A stretch of DNA of 64,000 nucleotides from GW2011-AR15 sp964428335 (GCA_964428335.1 CAYRXW010000001.1:1-64000); one strand, 5' to 3'; positions 43,275-52,069 are shown, numbered from the stretch's first letter. Notes: generated from the letters alone by a model not told the origin. A program made the numbers and translations.

Positions 43275-44964
43275 AATTTAGGTCAAATTCTTCCATAATT
43301 TTATTATAACTGCTGTCAGCTTCGATTAAAAGGTCTTCTTCTATATCTTGAAAATAAAAAATATTATCCTGTGCCCATGCATCAAGGTATTCATTATATT
43401 CTGATTCTTCAAGATAAAGCTCATTATAAAGGGAGTTTAGCCTATCTGAGTCGACAAATCTTAAGTTAGAAGGCATAGACGGGTTATTTTTAAGTGAGAT
43501 AATGTCCTTTTCCAATGCGTCAAGGTAATCAATATATACTTCTTCAATCTGCCAAAGCTTGTCAACAAACTCAGTGTTAAGAGACGTAAACTCTTTTTTT
43601 TCTTGCGAACGCAAATCTAAAACTTCTTTGTTTAACTGTCTTGCCTTTGATAAAACAGTAAGTGCATCATCATATTTCTCATAATCTATATACGAATAAA
43701 CATCATCAATGAAACTTCCGATCTTATCATTTTTATTTTTTATCTGCCCTTCCAGGCTTAGGAATGCTGTAAGCTTTCCATTGCTTTCCTCAATTCTTTT
43801 AATATGGTTCAGAGCAGAGAGATATTTATTGTTTACCTCTTCTAATTTCTTTAGTTTTTCCAGTGATTCTTCATCCAAGCTATACTGCCTCAATTCATAT
43901 ATTGACCTGTTTATTAGGCTTGTTTTTTCTATTCCTTTTTCTGTTTCTGCTGCAATTTCACTTAAATAAAAATAAGATTTATTCACATTAACTGAAGTAT
44001 ACAAATCTAGCTCCCAATTTGATTCCAGTCTTGTATGAATTTTCTGAAAACTTAAAAAAAGATCTTCAAAATTAGCATCGAAACTATCGTAAATCCTTTT
44101 TGCATTATCATAATCAGATTTCCCGTATTTTTTCCCATCAAGATAGGCTGTTGAATTGTAAATTTTTAAACATAGCCTTTTGCCATAATCTGTATGTGAT
44201 TCTTTACAAATGCTGCTATCCAATTCCTGTACAGCAATCTGCGAGAGGCAGTTTGCATTTTCATTTGATTTCAGGCTAGAACAGATATTTAGCTGGTTTG
44301 AAAGATTCAGATTATCGGATTGTTTCACAAGAAATGAAAAGCATGAGCCTCTAACCCAGAATAACTTTGTATTACATGTATCAAAAACATCATCCATTGA
44401 GCTTATGCTACTTTGTTTTGAACCTAAAGAGAACCCCAGCGAAAACATATAAGCAATGCTGGAGATTGCATAAACTAAATAGCAGACAATTAGAATAATT
44501 GCAATAATGATTGTAGCTTTTTTTATCTGTTTGCTTATTTTACTTTTTTCATCATGGACAACATGAGTTTTGGCTATTTTGTCATGCAATCCCTGTTTTT
44601 CAGCATCCCAAAAAATCATAAGATAACCAATAAAAAAGGCTAGAGATGAAATTATTTTTGATAGATATCTTTTAAGCGAAAGAAGCAAAGTTAACTTGTT
44701 TCCGTCAGCATCTATTACTTTGCAACGCATTAATAATTTTCCGATAGTCCCTCCAAATATTGAAGTAAAATAAACTTCATAAACACTAAACACCAATGTA
44801 AGTATAGTCCAGTTTAGAAATATATATTGGATGGTATTGAGGCTTGTATACACAAAAAAATAGGATAATGCATAGGAAAGAAAAAACAACAGGATTGAAT
44901 CAACAAAATATGCTATAAACCTTGTCCCAAAACCAGAAAAATCAGTTTTATTTTGTGTTTTCAT
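43267..44964 (-). CDS. RDD-family membrane protein with long helical C-terminal domain
   Basis: A 565-residue protein. The first ~140 residues form an RDD domain (FGTRFIAYFVDSILLFFLSY, GGTIGKLLMRCKV, GLHDKIAKTHVV). Another hydrophobic helix (IIIAIILIVCYLVYAISSI) is followed by about 370 residues, mostly helical and coiled-coil-like, with several early cysteines. RDD proteins may be Na+/H+ antiporters in some bacteria; this extension is not typical. It starts about 25 bases from the end of adk. Confidence 0.8.
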   Translation of the reverse strand: MKTQNKTDFSGFGTRFIAYFVDSILLFFLSYALSYFFVYTSLNTIQYIFLNWTILTLVFSVYEVYFTSIFGGTIGKLLMRCKVIDADGNKLTLLLSLKRYLSKIISSLAFFIGYLMIFWDAEKQGLHDKIAKTHVVHDEKSKISKQIKKATIIIAIILIVCYLVYAISSIAYMFSLGFSLGSKQSSISSMDDVFDTCNTKLFWVRGSCFSFLVKQSDNLNLSNQLNICSSLKSNENANCLSQIAVQELDSSICKESHTDYGKRLCLKIYNSTAYLDGKKYGKSDYDNAKRIYDSFDANFEDLFLSFQKIHTRLESNWELDLYTSVNVNKSYFYLSEIAAETEKGIEKTSLINRSIYELRQYSLDEESLEKLKKLEEVNNKYLSALNHIKRIEESNGKLTAFLSLEGQIKNKNDKIGSFIDDVYSYIDYEKYDDALTVLSKARQLNKEVLDLRSQEKKEFTSLNTEFVDKLWQIEEVYIDYLDALEKDIISLKNNPSMPSNLRFVDSDRLNSLYNELYLEESEYNEYLDAWAQDNIFYFQDIEEDLLIEADSSYNKIMEEFDLNFK

Positions 44965-44989
44965 AGTTTAAGGTAAACTAATAATATAT

Positions 44990-45634
44990 TTAAGCGTTAT
45001 CTTTTGGCGCGCATATGAGTAAAACTCGCATGGTAATTTCTTTTATGTCAAAACTTGCATCAATATTTGCTAACTTTCTTTCATTTTCATAATACTCAAT
45101 CAAAGGAGAAGTCTGCTTTTCATAAACTTCAAGCCTGTTTTTTACAACTTCCGGCTTTTCATCATCCCTTTGAACCAAATCGCCAGAGCACTTGTCGCAT
45201 TTTCCATTAACTTTTGGCTTCATGTATTCAATATGATAAGGTATTCCGCAATTTTTGCATGTCCTTCTTCCTGAAATCCTTTTGATTATCTCTTTTTCAC
45301 CAAGCTGAAAATTAATTACCTTATCAAGTTTCACGATTGTGCTTAGGAACTCAGCCTGTGGGATAGTTCTTGGATAACCATCAAGTATGAACCCTTTTTT
45401 CGAATCATCTTTACTTAGCCTATCCTTGACCATCTCATTTGTAACTTCATCTGGCACAAGAAACCCTTTACTCATATATTCCGAAGCTTTCTTGCCTAAC
45501 GGAGTCTGGCTCTTTATGTTTTCCCTGAAAATGTCGCCAGTAGAAATATGCGGAATCCTAAGCTTCTCAGAAATTATCTTTGCCTGCGTGCCTTTTCCAG
45601 CGCCAGGAGGTCCTAAGAATACAAGTTTAGCCAA
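44990..45634 (-). CDS. adk: adenylate kinase with zinc LID
   Basis: A 214-residue bacterial-type adenylate kinase. The P-loop GPPGAGKGT follows AKLVFL at the very start. The LID has two Cys pairs (CKNC and CDKC) that would bind zinc. The TTG at 45634 gives the normal N-terminus MAKLVFLG; an ATG at 45658 adds eight residues. It overlaps the upstream 153-residue gene. It makes 2 ADP from ATP and AMP. Confidence 0.95.
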   Translation of the reverse strand: MAKLVFLGPPGAGKGTQAKIISEKLRIPHISTGDIFRENIKSQTPLGKKASEYMSKGFLVPDEVTNEMVKDRLSKDDSKKGFILDGYPRTIPQAEFLSTIVKLDKVINFQLGEKEIIKRISGRRTCKNCGIPYHIEYMKPKVNGKCDKCSGDLVQRDDEKPEVVKNRLEVYEKQTSPLIEYYENERKLANIDASFDIKEITMRVLLICAPKDNA

Positions 45635-46088
45635 AATAGCTGAGCTCACTTTTTGCATCTCCTTCAGTTTTCCAGTAATTCAGTAATTTTTCAAAGTGCG
45701 ACTTCAGCTCGTCTTTTGAACCCTGCCATGTCTTATATGCTTCCTTGATAAATTCTGCATTCTCGCTTTCCTTATTATCTATTGATACAAGGTTTGAACT
45801 TCTTATAACCTTTGCAAGCTTCTTGAATGTCAGGAATGCCTTTTCCCTTGTCTTATCATCTGTATATTTGGCTTCAAACATATCCTTCAGGTCAGAATCC
45901 GGCTGCAAGCTTAAGCTAAGCATATGCGCATAATAATCAACTTTCTCAAATATCTTTATCCTCACTTTTGAAAGCAATAATTCAGATTCATCTGAAATCT
46001 CCTCAATGTCAAAATCCCTGTTCAGATCCTGATATTCAGGAAGGCTGTATTTCTTCTTAAGCTCATTATATTTTTCCTTTATTCCCAT
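45627..46088 (-). CDS. helical protein of unknown function upstream of adk
   Basis: A 153-residue soluble, charged, helical protein. It has no motif that I recognise. Its stop overlaps the adk start, so the genes are coupled. The beginning KYNELKKKYSLPEYQDLNRD has the look of a conserved archaeal family. Confidence 0.6.
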   Translation of the reverse strand: MGIKEKYNELKKKYSLPEYQDLNRDFDIEEISDESELLLSKVRIKIFEKVDYYAHMLSLSLQPDSDLKDMFEAKYTDDKTREKAFLTFKKLAKVIRSSNLVSIDNKESENAEFIKEAYKTWQGSKDELKSHFEKLLNYWKTEGDAKSELSYFG

Positions 46089-46227
46089 TTCCTAATTCAA
46101 AATAAGCATCCTATTAAAAGATTTCTAATCTAAAACTGTTCAAAAATGCTCATCTAAGCTTTCTAAATGAACTCATTGCGAAATCCTTTTAAACCGCACA
46201 GATATAAAAATCTAAAAAGGGGTATTA

Positions 46228-48405
46228 ATGCTTAACGAGAAGGAACTTAAGGATGAGATAGAGAAATTTACAAGAAGGGAGACCAATGTTGTAAAGACCT
46301 CTGAATACCTCCAGTTCAGGAATGAGCTGATACCTGATCATTTTACTTTCTATGAAAAAGCCTGCAACTTATGCGAAAAAGTTTTTCCTATAGGCGCAGA
46401 CCCTAAGAAAAAAATAATACTTGAAGATGCACTAGACACCTGCCATATATTGGCCACCCCTTCAGGTGTTACATCATTTGCCCTTTTGTTTCCACTTGTC
46501 TTCATGCTTACAGGCATAGTCACATCTTTCCTGATAACAACGTTCCTAATGAAAGGCGAAAGCACATTTTTCTTCATTTTTGTATTCATAATAGCAGGAG
46601 TAGGGATGATTCTTCCACTAACAACACTGCCGATGATGCTCGCAAACAACTGGAGACTAAAAGCAAGCAACCAGATGGTAATGTCAGTCTTTTACATTGT
46701 CTCATATATGAGGCATACCTCAAACCTTGAACTTGCAATCAAGTTCACATCTGACCATATCTCCCCACCATTATCACTCGATTTCAAAAAGATGATATGG
46801 AATGTTGAAGCAAGCAAGTTCCCTTCAATGAAATCATCAGTTGACAATTATCTTGACGGCTGGAAAAAATATAATCCTGAATATGTAGAAGCAATGCATC
46901 TTGTTGAATCCTCTCTTTATGAGACATCAGAAAAGAAAAGGCTTGATACGCTGGAAAAAAGCCTTACTTTGATCTTGGAATCAACATATGAAAAAATGCT
47001 TCATTTCGCCCAGGAATTAAAATCCCCTATTGAAATGCTTCACATGCTTGGGGTTATCCTTCCTGTTTTAGGGCTTGTAATCCTTCCTTTGATGATTGCA
47101 TTCATGGAAGGAGTGAAATGGTACCACATTGCAGTCTTCTATAATATCTTTCTGCCAGTCATTGTCTGGTATTTTGGAAAATCAATCCTTTCAACCAGGC
47201 CTTCTGGTTATGGACAGGCAGATATCACAGAGATAAATCCTGAACTAAAAAAATACATGATGGTCAATTTCAAGCTCTTTGGGAAAGAGATAATGATTGA
47301 TCCAAAATGGATATCTATTGTCGTTTTTGTAATATTCTTCATTATAGGAATAAGCCCGATGATCATGCACATGAATAATCCAGACTGGGATTTTGTAGTA
47401 AATGAAAAAGGTTCCTTTGTCCAGACAACAGACCCTGAAAAAGTCAAGGCTGCAAAATATACGCTTCTTGGATATAAAACATCAAAATCAGGAGAAATAG
47501 TTGGGCCTTATGGACTAGGGGCCACTTTAATCAGCCTGGCCATACCTTTAGGGCTTTCACTCTCAATAGGGCTATACTTCAGCCTTAAGACAAAAAAGCT
47601 GATGGAGATAAGGAATAAGACAAGGCAGCTTGAATCGGAATTTGCATCTGCATTATTCCAATTGGGAAACAGAATTGGAGACGGATTGCCTGCTGAACTT
47701 GCTTTTAATAAAGTAGCTGAGATTACTGAAAATACAGAATCAGGAAAATTCTTCCAGCTGGTTTCGACAAATATTGTAACTTTAGGAATGGGGGTTGAGG
47801 AAGCAATATTCCATTCACAATACGGAGCAATCAACAAATTTCCTTCAGCTTTAATTGAAAGCTCGATGAAAGTTTTCATCGAAGGAGCGAAAAAAGGGCC
47901 TGATGTAGCCTCGCAGTCACTGATCAATATTTCAACATACATCAAGGAGATGCACAGGGTAGATGAAAGGTTGAAGGATTTAATGTCAGAAGTCACAAGC
48001 AGCATGAGAGGGCAGATCAATTTCCTTGCTCCGTTGATTTCAGGAATTGTTATTGGATTGACCTCTATGATTACGACAATCCTTAACACTTTAGGAAACC
48101 AGCTTGGTGGATTTTCAGAAGGGGACTTAAGCCAAAGCTCCAGCCTTTTGGACATGTTTGGAGACAGCATCCCTACATTTTATTTCCAGGTTGTTGTCGG
48201 ACTTTATGTAGTGCAAATAACATATCTCCTGACGCAGATGCTTAATATTGTGGAAAACGGTTATGACCCTTTAAATGAGAAGTATCTTCTTGGGGTCAAT
48301 GTCATGAAAAGCGGAAGGCTTTATACTATGATCTCTTTTGGTGTAATACTGATGTTTAACCTAATAGCTGGCTCAGTTGTTGCAGGTTTAAGCGTTGTCA
48401 AATAG
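46228..48405 (+). CDS. tandem T2SSF/FlaJ-like membrane protein (725 aa)
   Basis: A membrane platform protein of the type II secretion/archaellum FlaJ/TadC family. Two halves appear: residues about 70-330 with two early helices (LLFPLVFMLTGIVTSFLITT and IFVFIIAGVGMILPLTTLP) and a cytoplasmic part, then a second half with FASALFQLGNRIGDGLPAELAF, a T2SSF-type signature, and later helices. Such proteins assemble pilin-like filaments with an ATPase (FlaI/GspE type), which is not next to it here. Substrates could be the pilin-like proteins at 12-24 kb or 56 kb; this is inference. Confidence 0.82.
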   Translation: MLNEKELKDEIEKFTRRETNVVKTSEYLQFRNELIPDHFTFYEKACNLCEKVFPIGADPKKKIILEDALDTCHILATPSGVTSFALLFPLVFMLTGIVTSFLITTFLMKGESTFFFIFVFIIAGVGMILPLTTLPMMLANNWRLKASNQMVMSVFYIVSYMRHTSNLELAIKFTSDHISPPLSLDFKKMIWNVEASKFPSMKSSVDNYLDGWKKYNPEYVEAMHLVESSLYETSEKKRLDTLEKSLTLILESTYEKMLHFAQELKSPIEMLHMLGVILPVLGLVILPLMIAFMEGVKWYHIAVFYNIFLPVIVWYFGKSILSTRPSGYGQADITEINPELKKYMMVNFKLFGKEIMIDPKWISIVVFVIFFIIGISPMIMHMNNPDWDFVVNEKGSFVQTTDPEKVKAAKYTLLGYKTSKSGEIVGPYGLGATLISLAIPLGLSLSIGLYFSLKTKKLMEIRNKTRQLESEFASALFQLGNRIGDGLPAELAFNKVAEITENTESGKFFQLVSTNIVTLGMGVEEAIFHSQYGAINKFPSALIESSMKVFIEGAKKGPDVASQSLINISTYIKEMHRVDERLKDLMSEVTSSMRGQINFLAPLISGIVIGLTSMITTILNTLGNQLGGFSEGDLSQSSSLLDMFGDSIPTFYFQVVVGLYVVQITYLLTQMLNIVENGYDPLNEKYLLGVNVMKSGRLYTMISFGVILMFNLIAGSVVAGLSVVK

Positions 48406-48422
48406 AATTAATCAAGAAAAAT

Positions 48423-48545
48423 TTAATTTAGCATATCAAGCGCTTCATCGTCAATAGATTTTTTCCATCTCTTGCCTGAATCATCGCATTTAGGGATATC
48501 CATAAAAAAAGTGGTATTTGTCTTAGATCTTCTTATTCTTGCCAT
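48423..48545 (-). CDS. 40-residue protein
   Basis: A short frame beginning MARIRRSKTNTTFFMDIPKC, ending DEALDMLN. It starts 15 bases after the stop of the preceding tiny gene. The mixture of basic start and acidic end resembles a folded small protein, but no family is known. Confidence 0.4.
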   Translation of the reverse strand: MARIRRSKTNTTFFMDIPKCDDSGKRWKKSIDDEALDMLN

Positions 48546-48559
48546 TTTTTCACAACTCT

Positions 48560-48697
48560 TTACTCGTTTAGGAATAATTCATCCAAGTCTTCATCACTAA
48601 GGTTTTTGCTATTAATCACGCTGCTGAAGGTCTTCTTCTGCTTTGCACTATATCTTTTCACTTTCCTTAGCGTTGCAATGTCTTTTTCATCGAACAT
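48560..48697 (-). CDS. 45-residue protein behind a structured leader
   Basis: A short frame beginning MFDEKDIATLRKVKRYSAKQ, rich in charge. AGTGATG-type bases precede it but no strong ribosome binding site is seen. It is transcribed (if at all) from a minus-strand TATA box at about 48820-48828, giving a leader of about 100 bases with strong inverted repeats. Confidence 0.4.
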   Translation of the reverse strand: MFDEKDIATLRKVKRYSAKQKKTFSSVINSKNLSDEDLDELFLNE

Positions 48698-48728
48698 GTT
48701 TCATCACTTCTGTTTTATTATTGGGAAA

Positions 48729-48800
48729 CTTAAGGCATAAGGGATTTCTTGTGGGTGGGGTGATAGTAAGAAGTTTACCCTTACGCCTAAGTTCTTACTA
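48729..48800 (-). promoter_or_regulatory. leader with two interleaved inverted repeats (pseudoknot or switch)
   Basis: The 9-bp perfect pair TAGTAAGAA (48764-48772)/TTCTTACTA (48792-48800) and the longer, nearly perfect pair at 48729-48743 and 48778-48791 (GGC-A-TAAGGG against CCCTTA-C-GCC) interleave in the order A-B-A'-B' when read on the minus strand. That is a pseudoknot topology, or two alternative folds. It lies in the leader of the two tiny ORFs. Confidence 0.55.
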
Positions 48801-48870
48801 ATTAGTAGTAGTACCAACTATATAAATGTTTCGTTTTTAGAACTACTTATGAGTGATAACGTTAACAATA

Positions 48871-48880
48871 TTTATATATA
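48871..48880 (+). promoter_or_regulatory. TATA box, leaderless promoter
   Basis: TTTATATATA lies about 25 bases before the ATG at 48900. Confidence 0.65.
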
Positions 48881-48899
48881 GAACCAGAATTACAGGGTT

Positions 48900-49352
48900 A
48901 TGATTGACGTAACTAATCTTACAAGAGAATACGTAGATATTTCACTTTTAGAGTATTATGTATTAAATTCGGAAAGAAAAGCACCTGCTGAAGCACTTAA
49001 TAAACCTTTTAAGGTTAAAAAAAGCAAAAAAGCTCAGGCATATTCAGGTAATCAGGCATTCCTCTATGGCTTTTTTGATGAGAAACTTGACATAGAAGAT
49101 GCGTCAAAAGAGCAGGTAGCTCTATATGTATATGGTAAGGCTATAAGGACAGCCTTGTTGCAGACAGCTGAACATGAATTTAAACAGATAATTATAGAAG
49201 CTGCAGATTTGCCTGAAAAGATATTAGGTTATGTAAAAGGACCAGGATTTCAAGAAACAAACAGAATTTATGATTTTGGCCTTCTTAAAATAGGCGTAGA
49301 GCTTTTTAATGCCCTTAAAGAAGAAAAAATCTCTATCTATAAGAAAACCTAG
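48900..49352 (+). CDS. unknown protein, leaderless
   Basis: A 150-residue soluble protein with mixed helix and strand. No motif is recognised. It converges with rnp4, overlapping by 20 bases. Confidence 0.6.
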   Translation: MIDVTNLTREYVDISLLEYYVLNSERKAPAEALNKPFKVKKSKKAQAYSGNQAFLYGFFDEKLDIEDASKEQVALYVYGKAIRTALLQTAEHEFKQIIIEAADLPEKILGYVKGPGFQETNRIYDFGLLKIGVELFNALKEEKISIYKKT

Positions 49353-49632
49353 TTATATTCTTGCAACTCAAGCATGTGTATACTACCTTGCCTTGGCATA
49401 GCCTTACACGGCAGTTATTTCCAGGAACAAGATATTTAAAGCAGTTTTTGCAGAACCTTCTTTTCAATTCCCTTGGAATCTTGACCTTATATTTCATTGC
49501 AATCTTTCTTGCAAGCGTTACATACCTATCAGAAAGCGAAAAATCCTCGTGAAATTTAAGCTCTGCCTGATTAAATAGTATCAAAACACGCTCAGATGCA
49601 ATTTTCTTGAACAGCTGCTTGTTGTTTTTCAC
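49333..49632 (-). CDS. rnp4: ribonuclease P protein component 4 (Rpr2/Rpp21)
   Basis: A 99-residue archaeal RNase P subunit. Helical N-terminal half, then a zinc ribbon with CKNC and CLSC (four Cys) separated by a strand region with PGNNCRVRLCQGKV. The basic KIPRELKRRFCKNC motif is typical of this subunit, which helps mature the 5' ends of tRNA. Confidence 0.93.
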   Translation of the reverse strand: MKNNKQLFKKIASERVLILFNQAELKFHEDFSLSDRYVTLARKIAMKYKVKIPRELKRRFCKNCFKYLVPGNNCRVRLCQGKVVYTCLSCKNITRFSYR

Positions 49633-49682
49633 AATAGCAAAGAAAACCCGGCATATTAAATAATTACCTAAGATAACTTAAC

Positions 49683-50480
49683 CTAGAGATCAGTTTTTAG
49701 CCTCTTAAACACATTATTCCTGTATCTTAAAGGTGAATTGAACTTTCCAGCCAGATTAAGATATGTCTCTTTAACATCAATATTCACATCAGTCCCTTTG
49801 ATCACTGAAAATATCCTCGGATCTCTTGTAGCTTCTCTTCCAATCATAGCACCTTTAATCCCGGCAGATTTCAAGAGGTCTATATCTTCCTTGCTTTTAA
49901 TATCCCCATTTGCTATTATTGTCTTTCCTGTCTTTGCTATCTCCTCATAGACACTGAAATCAGCTTTTTCCTCATAAGTTTGCTTGCCATGCCTTGCATG
50001 TACAATAAAAAAATCAGCGTCAACAGATTCTATCAGTTTCAGGTAGACTTTTTTCTCCTTTTCAAATGCATTTAGGCCAAGGCGCATCTTAATGGAGGCA
50101 CTATAACCTTGTTTTTTTATTATGCTTATCATATTGCTTACTTTTGCAATTCTTTTTATCATTGCAGCGCCCATTCCTTTATTGATTATTTCTGGGTTAG
50201 GGCACCCTAAATTAAGGTTGAATCCTTTAAACCCGTTTTCAGGCTTATAAACACCAAGAAATTTTTCCAATGATTCTTCTTTATTTCCAGCCAGTTGTAT
50301 GATTGTTGGAGTATCGTCAGGAATCCTAATCTTCTCAACTGTATATTTTTGCCCATCAGCAAGCGCCTGGATGCTTGTCATCTCTGTAAAAGTCATATCT
50401 GCACCGCACTTATAAGCTAAAGTCCTATATGCAGAATCAGTGAAATCTTCCATCGGTGCCATCATGAGCAGAAATGCCAT
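49683..50480 (-). CDS. tRNA-dihydrouridine synthase
   Basis: A 265-residue FMN-dependent Dus. It reduces uridines in tRNA. MAPMEDFTDSAYR lies at the N-terminus, the catalytic Cys in NLGCPNP, and FMN-binding residues lie in IKMRLGL, HARH and IANGDIKS. The start at 50480 (MAFLLMMAPM) was chosen; the frame is open to 50600, but the extra 40 residues have no family counterpart and run into the repeat-bearing region. It is somewhat shorter than bacterial Dus. Confidence 0.93.
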   Translation of the reverse strand: MAFLLMMAPMEDFTDSAYRTLAYKCGADMTFTEMTSIQALADGQKYTVEKIRIPDDTPTIIQLAGNKEESLEKFLGVYKPENGFKGFNLNLGCPNPEIINKGMGAAMIKRIAKVSNMISIIKKQGYSASIKMRLGLNAFEKEKKVYLKLIESVDADFFIVHARHGKQTYEEKADFSVYEEIAKTGKTIIANGDIKSKEDIDLLKSAGIKGAMIGREATRDPRIFSVIKGTDVNIDVKETYLNLAGKFNSPLRYRNNVFKRLKTDL

Positions 50481-50538
50481 TATTCCCTTAAAAAAATCTG
50501 TATATAATAAAATGACTGATTTAGTATTAATAAGACAT

Positions 50539-50582
50539 ATAGTTCCACAGGTATACTCACTATCGTTCGTGACCTGACGTGG
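50539..50582. repeat. tRNA-3'-end-like short element, copy 1
   Basis: ATAGTTCCACAGG followed by CTCACTATCGTTCGTGACCT: similar in order and content to the element at 51018-51063. The first part looks like the reversed 3' end of some tRNA; the second is a shared core. No function known. Confidence 0.5.
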
Positions 50583-50621
50583 ACTCCAGTTATTAAACAC
50601 AAGCTAAATTGTTGTAAAAAC

Positions 50622-50639
50622 AGAAATAGCCCCGCCAGG
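50622..50639. repeat. 18-bp exact copy of the tRNA-Gln 3' end and trailer
   Basis: AGAAATAGCCCCGCCAGG is identical to 51107-51124, which covers the last 13 bases of tRNA-Gln and its 3' trailer. It lies left of the SHOCT gene, in the same orientation as the tRNA. Confidence 0.75.
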
Positions 50640-50765
50640 GAATTTATTGAAATTTGCTCATTTTTGTTTGTAAGATAAATATATCAAATTGGGATTGTAA
50701 TTCACAACTATTCATTTAAATGGTTCAAAACAAATTAGATTATAATCGTAGGGAGGAATAAAAAT

Positions 50766-50981
50766 ATGGTATATACAAATATTGGACTTTTTGGATTTTT
50801 CGGATTTATGTTTATGATAATTTTCGTAACAGCATCAATATTTTTGATAGTTTGGTTTGTGCAAAAGGCAATAAAACCTTTAGACAAAACTTCTCTGGAA
50901 ATACTTAAGGAGAGATTTGCAAAAGGAGAGCTGTCAAAAAAGGAATTCTTTGAGATGAAAAGTGAACTAAAAACAGAGTAA
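50766..50981 (+). CDS. SHOCT-domain small membrane protein
   Basis: A 71-residue protein: one hydrophobic helix (GFFGFMFMIIFVTASIFLIVW), then a C-terminal SHOCT motif (SLEILKERFAKGELSKKEF). SHOCT proteins are common, small and of unclear role. A GGGAGGAA ribosome binding site lies before it. It is bracketed by partial copies of the tRNA-Gln 3' end. Confidence 0.85.
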   Translation: MVYTNIGLFGFFGFMFMIIFVTASIFLIVWFVQKAIKPLDKTSLEILKERFAKGELSKKEFFEMKSELKTE

Positions 50982-51017
50982 TAAATCAACAATTGAATTC
51001 AAAAACATTTTATGTAT

Positions 51018-51063
51018 ATAGCCCCGCCAGGAGTAGTCACTGATCGTTCCGTTCCTGTCTGTG
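51018..51063. repeat. tRNA-3'-end-like short element, copy 2
   Basis: ATAGCCCCGCCAGGA (identical over 15 bp to 51111-51125 in tRNA-Gln) followed by a core with AGTCACTGATCGTTCC. The second part is shared with the elements at 50539 and 62183. It lies 80 bp before tRNA-Gln, in the same orientation. Confidence 0.65.
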
Positions 51064-51111
51064 CTTTCAAATGTTTATCCATTAGTTCTTGTTTGCTACC
51101 AAGAATAGAAA

Positions 51112-51184
51112 TAGCCCCGCCAGGATTCGAACCTGGGTCCCAGGATCCAGAGTCCCGGATGATTGGCCACTACACTACAGGGCT
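51112..51184 (-). tRNA. tRNA-Gln (CTG)
   Basis: Read on the minus strand: acceptor AGCCCTG/CGGGGCT (one G-U), anticodon loop CTCTGGA with anticodon CTG, T-arm CCAGG-TTCGAAT-CCTGG, discriminator A; 73 bases, no intron. tRNA-Gln in archaea is usually charged by Glu and amidated. Confidence 0.93.
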
Positions 51185-51241
51185 GTCTTCAAACTGCAAA
51201 TAAACTTGTTCTTAATATAAAAAATAAGAAAAATATGGTAA

Positions 51242-51979
51242 TTAATTAGGCTTTCTGTTTTTCCTTGGCTTTTCTTCTTCACTGTCGCCTTTTTCTATTG
51301 GGATGTCCATATCATCTTCTTCTTTTGGCTTCTTTTCCTTTTTCTGCTTCTCTTCTGGAATCCTTTCTTTCTTCACTATCTTTGGCCTAGGTGATTCTTT
51401 TGCAGAATGGTGTGTTTCCTCGTGAAGCGACTTTATGATAAGTGCCTTGACAGGATAAATCTTGCTTATCTTGGCTTTCAGGTCATTCTGAACCCTGTTC
51501 TTAATGATGCTTGCAAAAAGCTCTTCATAAGGTGTTGAATTGACAAAAGTTATAACTTCATCCCTAAGTGATGCCCTTACAGCCTTCTCTACAGATCTTG
51601 TGACTTTTGACCTTGTCAAAAGCAAAGGCTTAATCCTTACCAGCTTCTCATCTTTTGTCTTTGCGACAATTGAATCGTCAATCCTTGTCATCCTTCTCCT
51701 GATAAGCCTTTTTATTGATGATGAAAGGTAGCTGTACTCTACAACTTTTGTAAGTAGCCTGTTTTCCTTGGCTTCAGTCACTTCAAACTTCATGCTTGAG
51801 TTCTGGGATTTTATATCTCCTGTAACCTGCATAAGGTTTGCTGCAACTTTCCTTCCTATTGCAAATTCAATCTCTTCAAGATATGTTTCGCCTATCTGTT
51901 TCTCGCCAAGTAATGCTGGTGAGAGTATTGGGAACCATTTTTTCTTCTTTATTATTGTTTCTTTCTTTGTTTTTGCCAT
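51242..51979 (-). CDS. rps3ae: ribosomal protein eS1 (S3Ae)
   Basis: A 245-residue small-subunit ribosomal protein found only in archaea and eukaryotes. N-terminal KKKKWFPILSPA, the QVTGDIKSQNSSMKFEV stretch, and SLRDEVITFVN are typical. The C-terminal ~45 residues form a charged tail with runs of Lys, Glu and Asp, longer than usual. Confidence 0.95.
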   Translation of the reverse strand: MAKTKKETIIKKKKWFPILSPALLGEKQIGETYLEEIEFAIGRKVAANLMQVTGDIKSQNSSMKFEVTEAKENRLLTKVVEYSYLSSSIKRLIRRRMTRIDDSIVAKTKDEKLVRIKPLLLTRSKVTRSVEKAVRASLRDEVITFVNSTPYEELFASIIKNRVQNDLKAKISKIYPVKALIIKSLHEETHHSAKESPRPKIVKKERIPEEKQKKEKKPKEEDDMDIPIEKGDSEEEKPRKNRKPN

Positions 51980-52040
51980 ACTCCTATGGATTAATAAACT
52001 CTTTAAAAATGTTATGCTTGTAACCCTATTTTTAAGAAAA

Positions 52041-52050
52041 TTTATATATA
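52041..52050 (+). promoter_or_regulatory. TATA box, leaderless promoter
   Basis: TTTATATATA lies about 25 bases before the ATG at 52070. Confidence 0.65.
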
Positions 52051-52069
52051 CAAAAACTAACCAAGTTTT

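Noticed and set aside
50481..50600. A 40-residue N-terminal extension of Dus
   Set aside because: It crosses the repeat element at 50539 and has no counterpart in the family; the start at 50480 gives the normal N-terminus.
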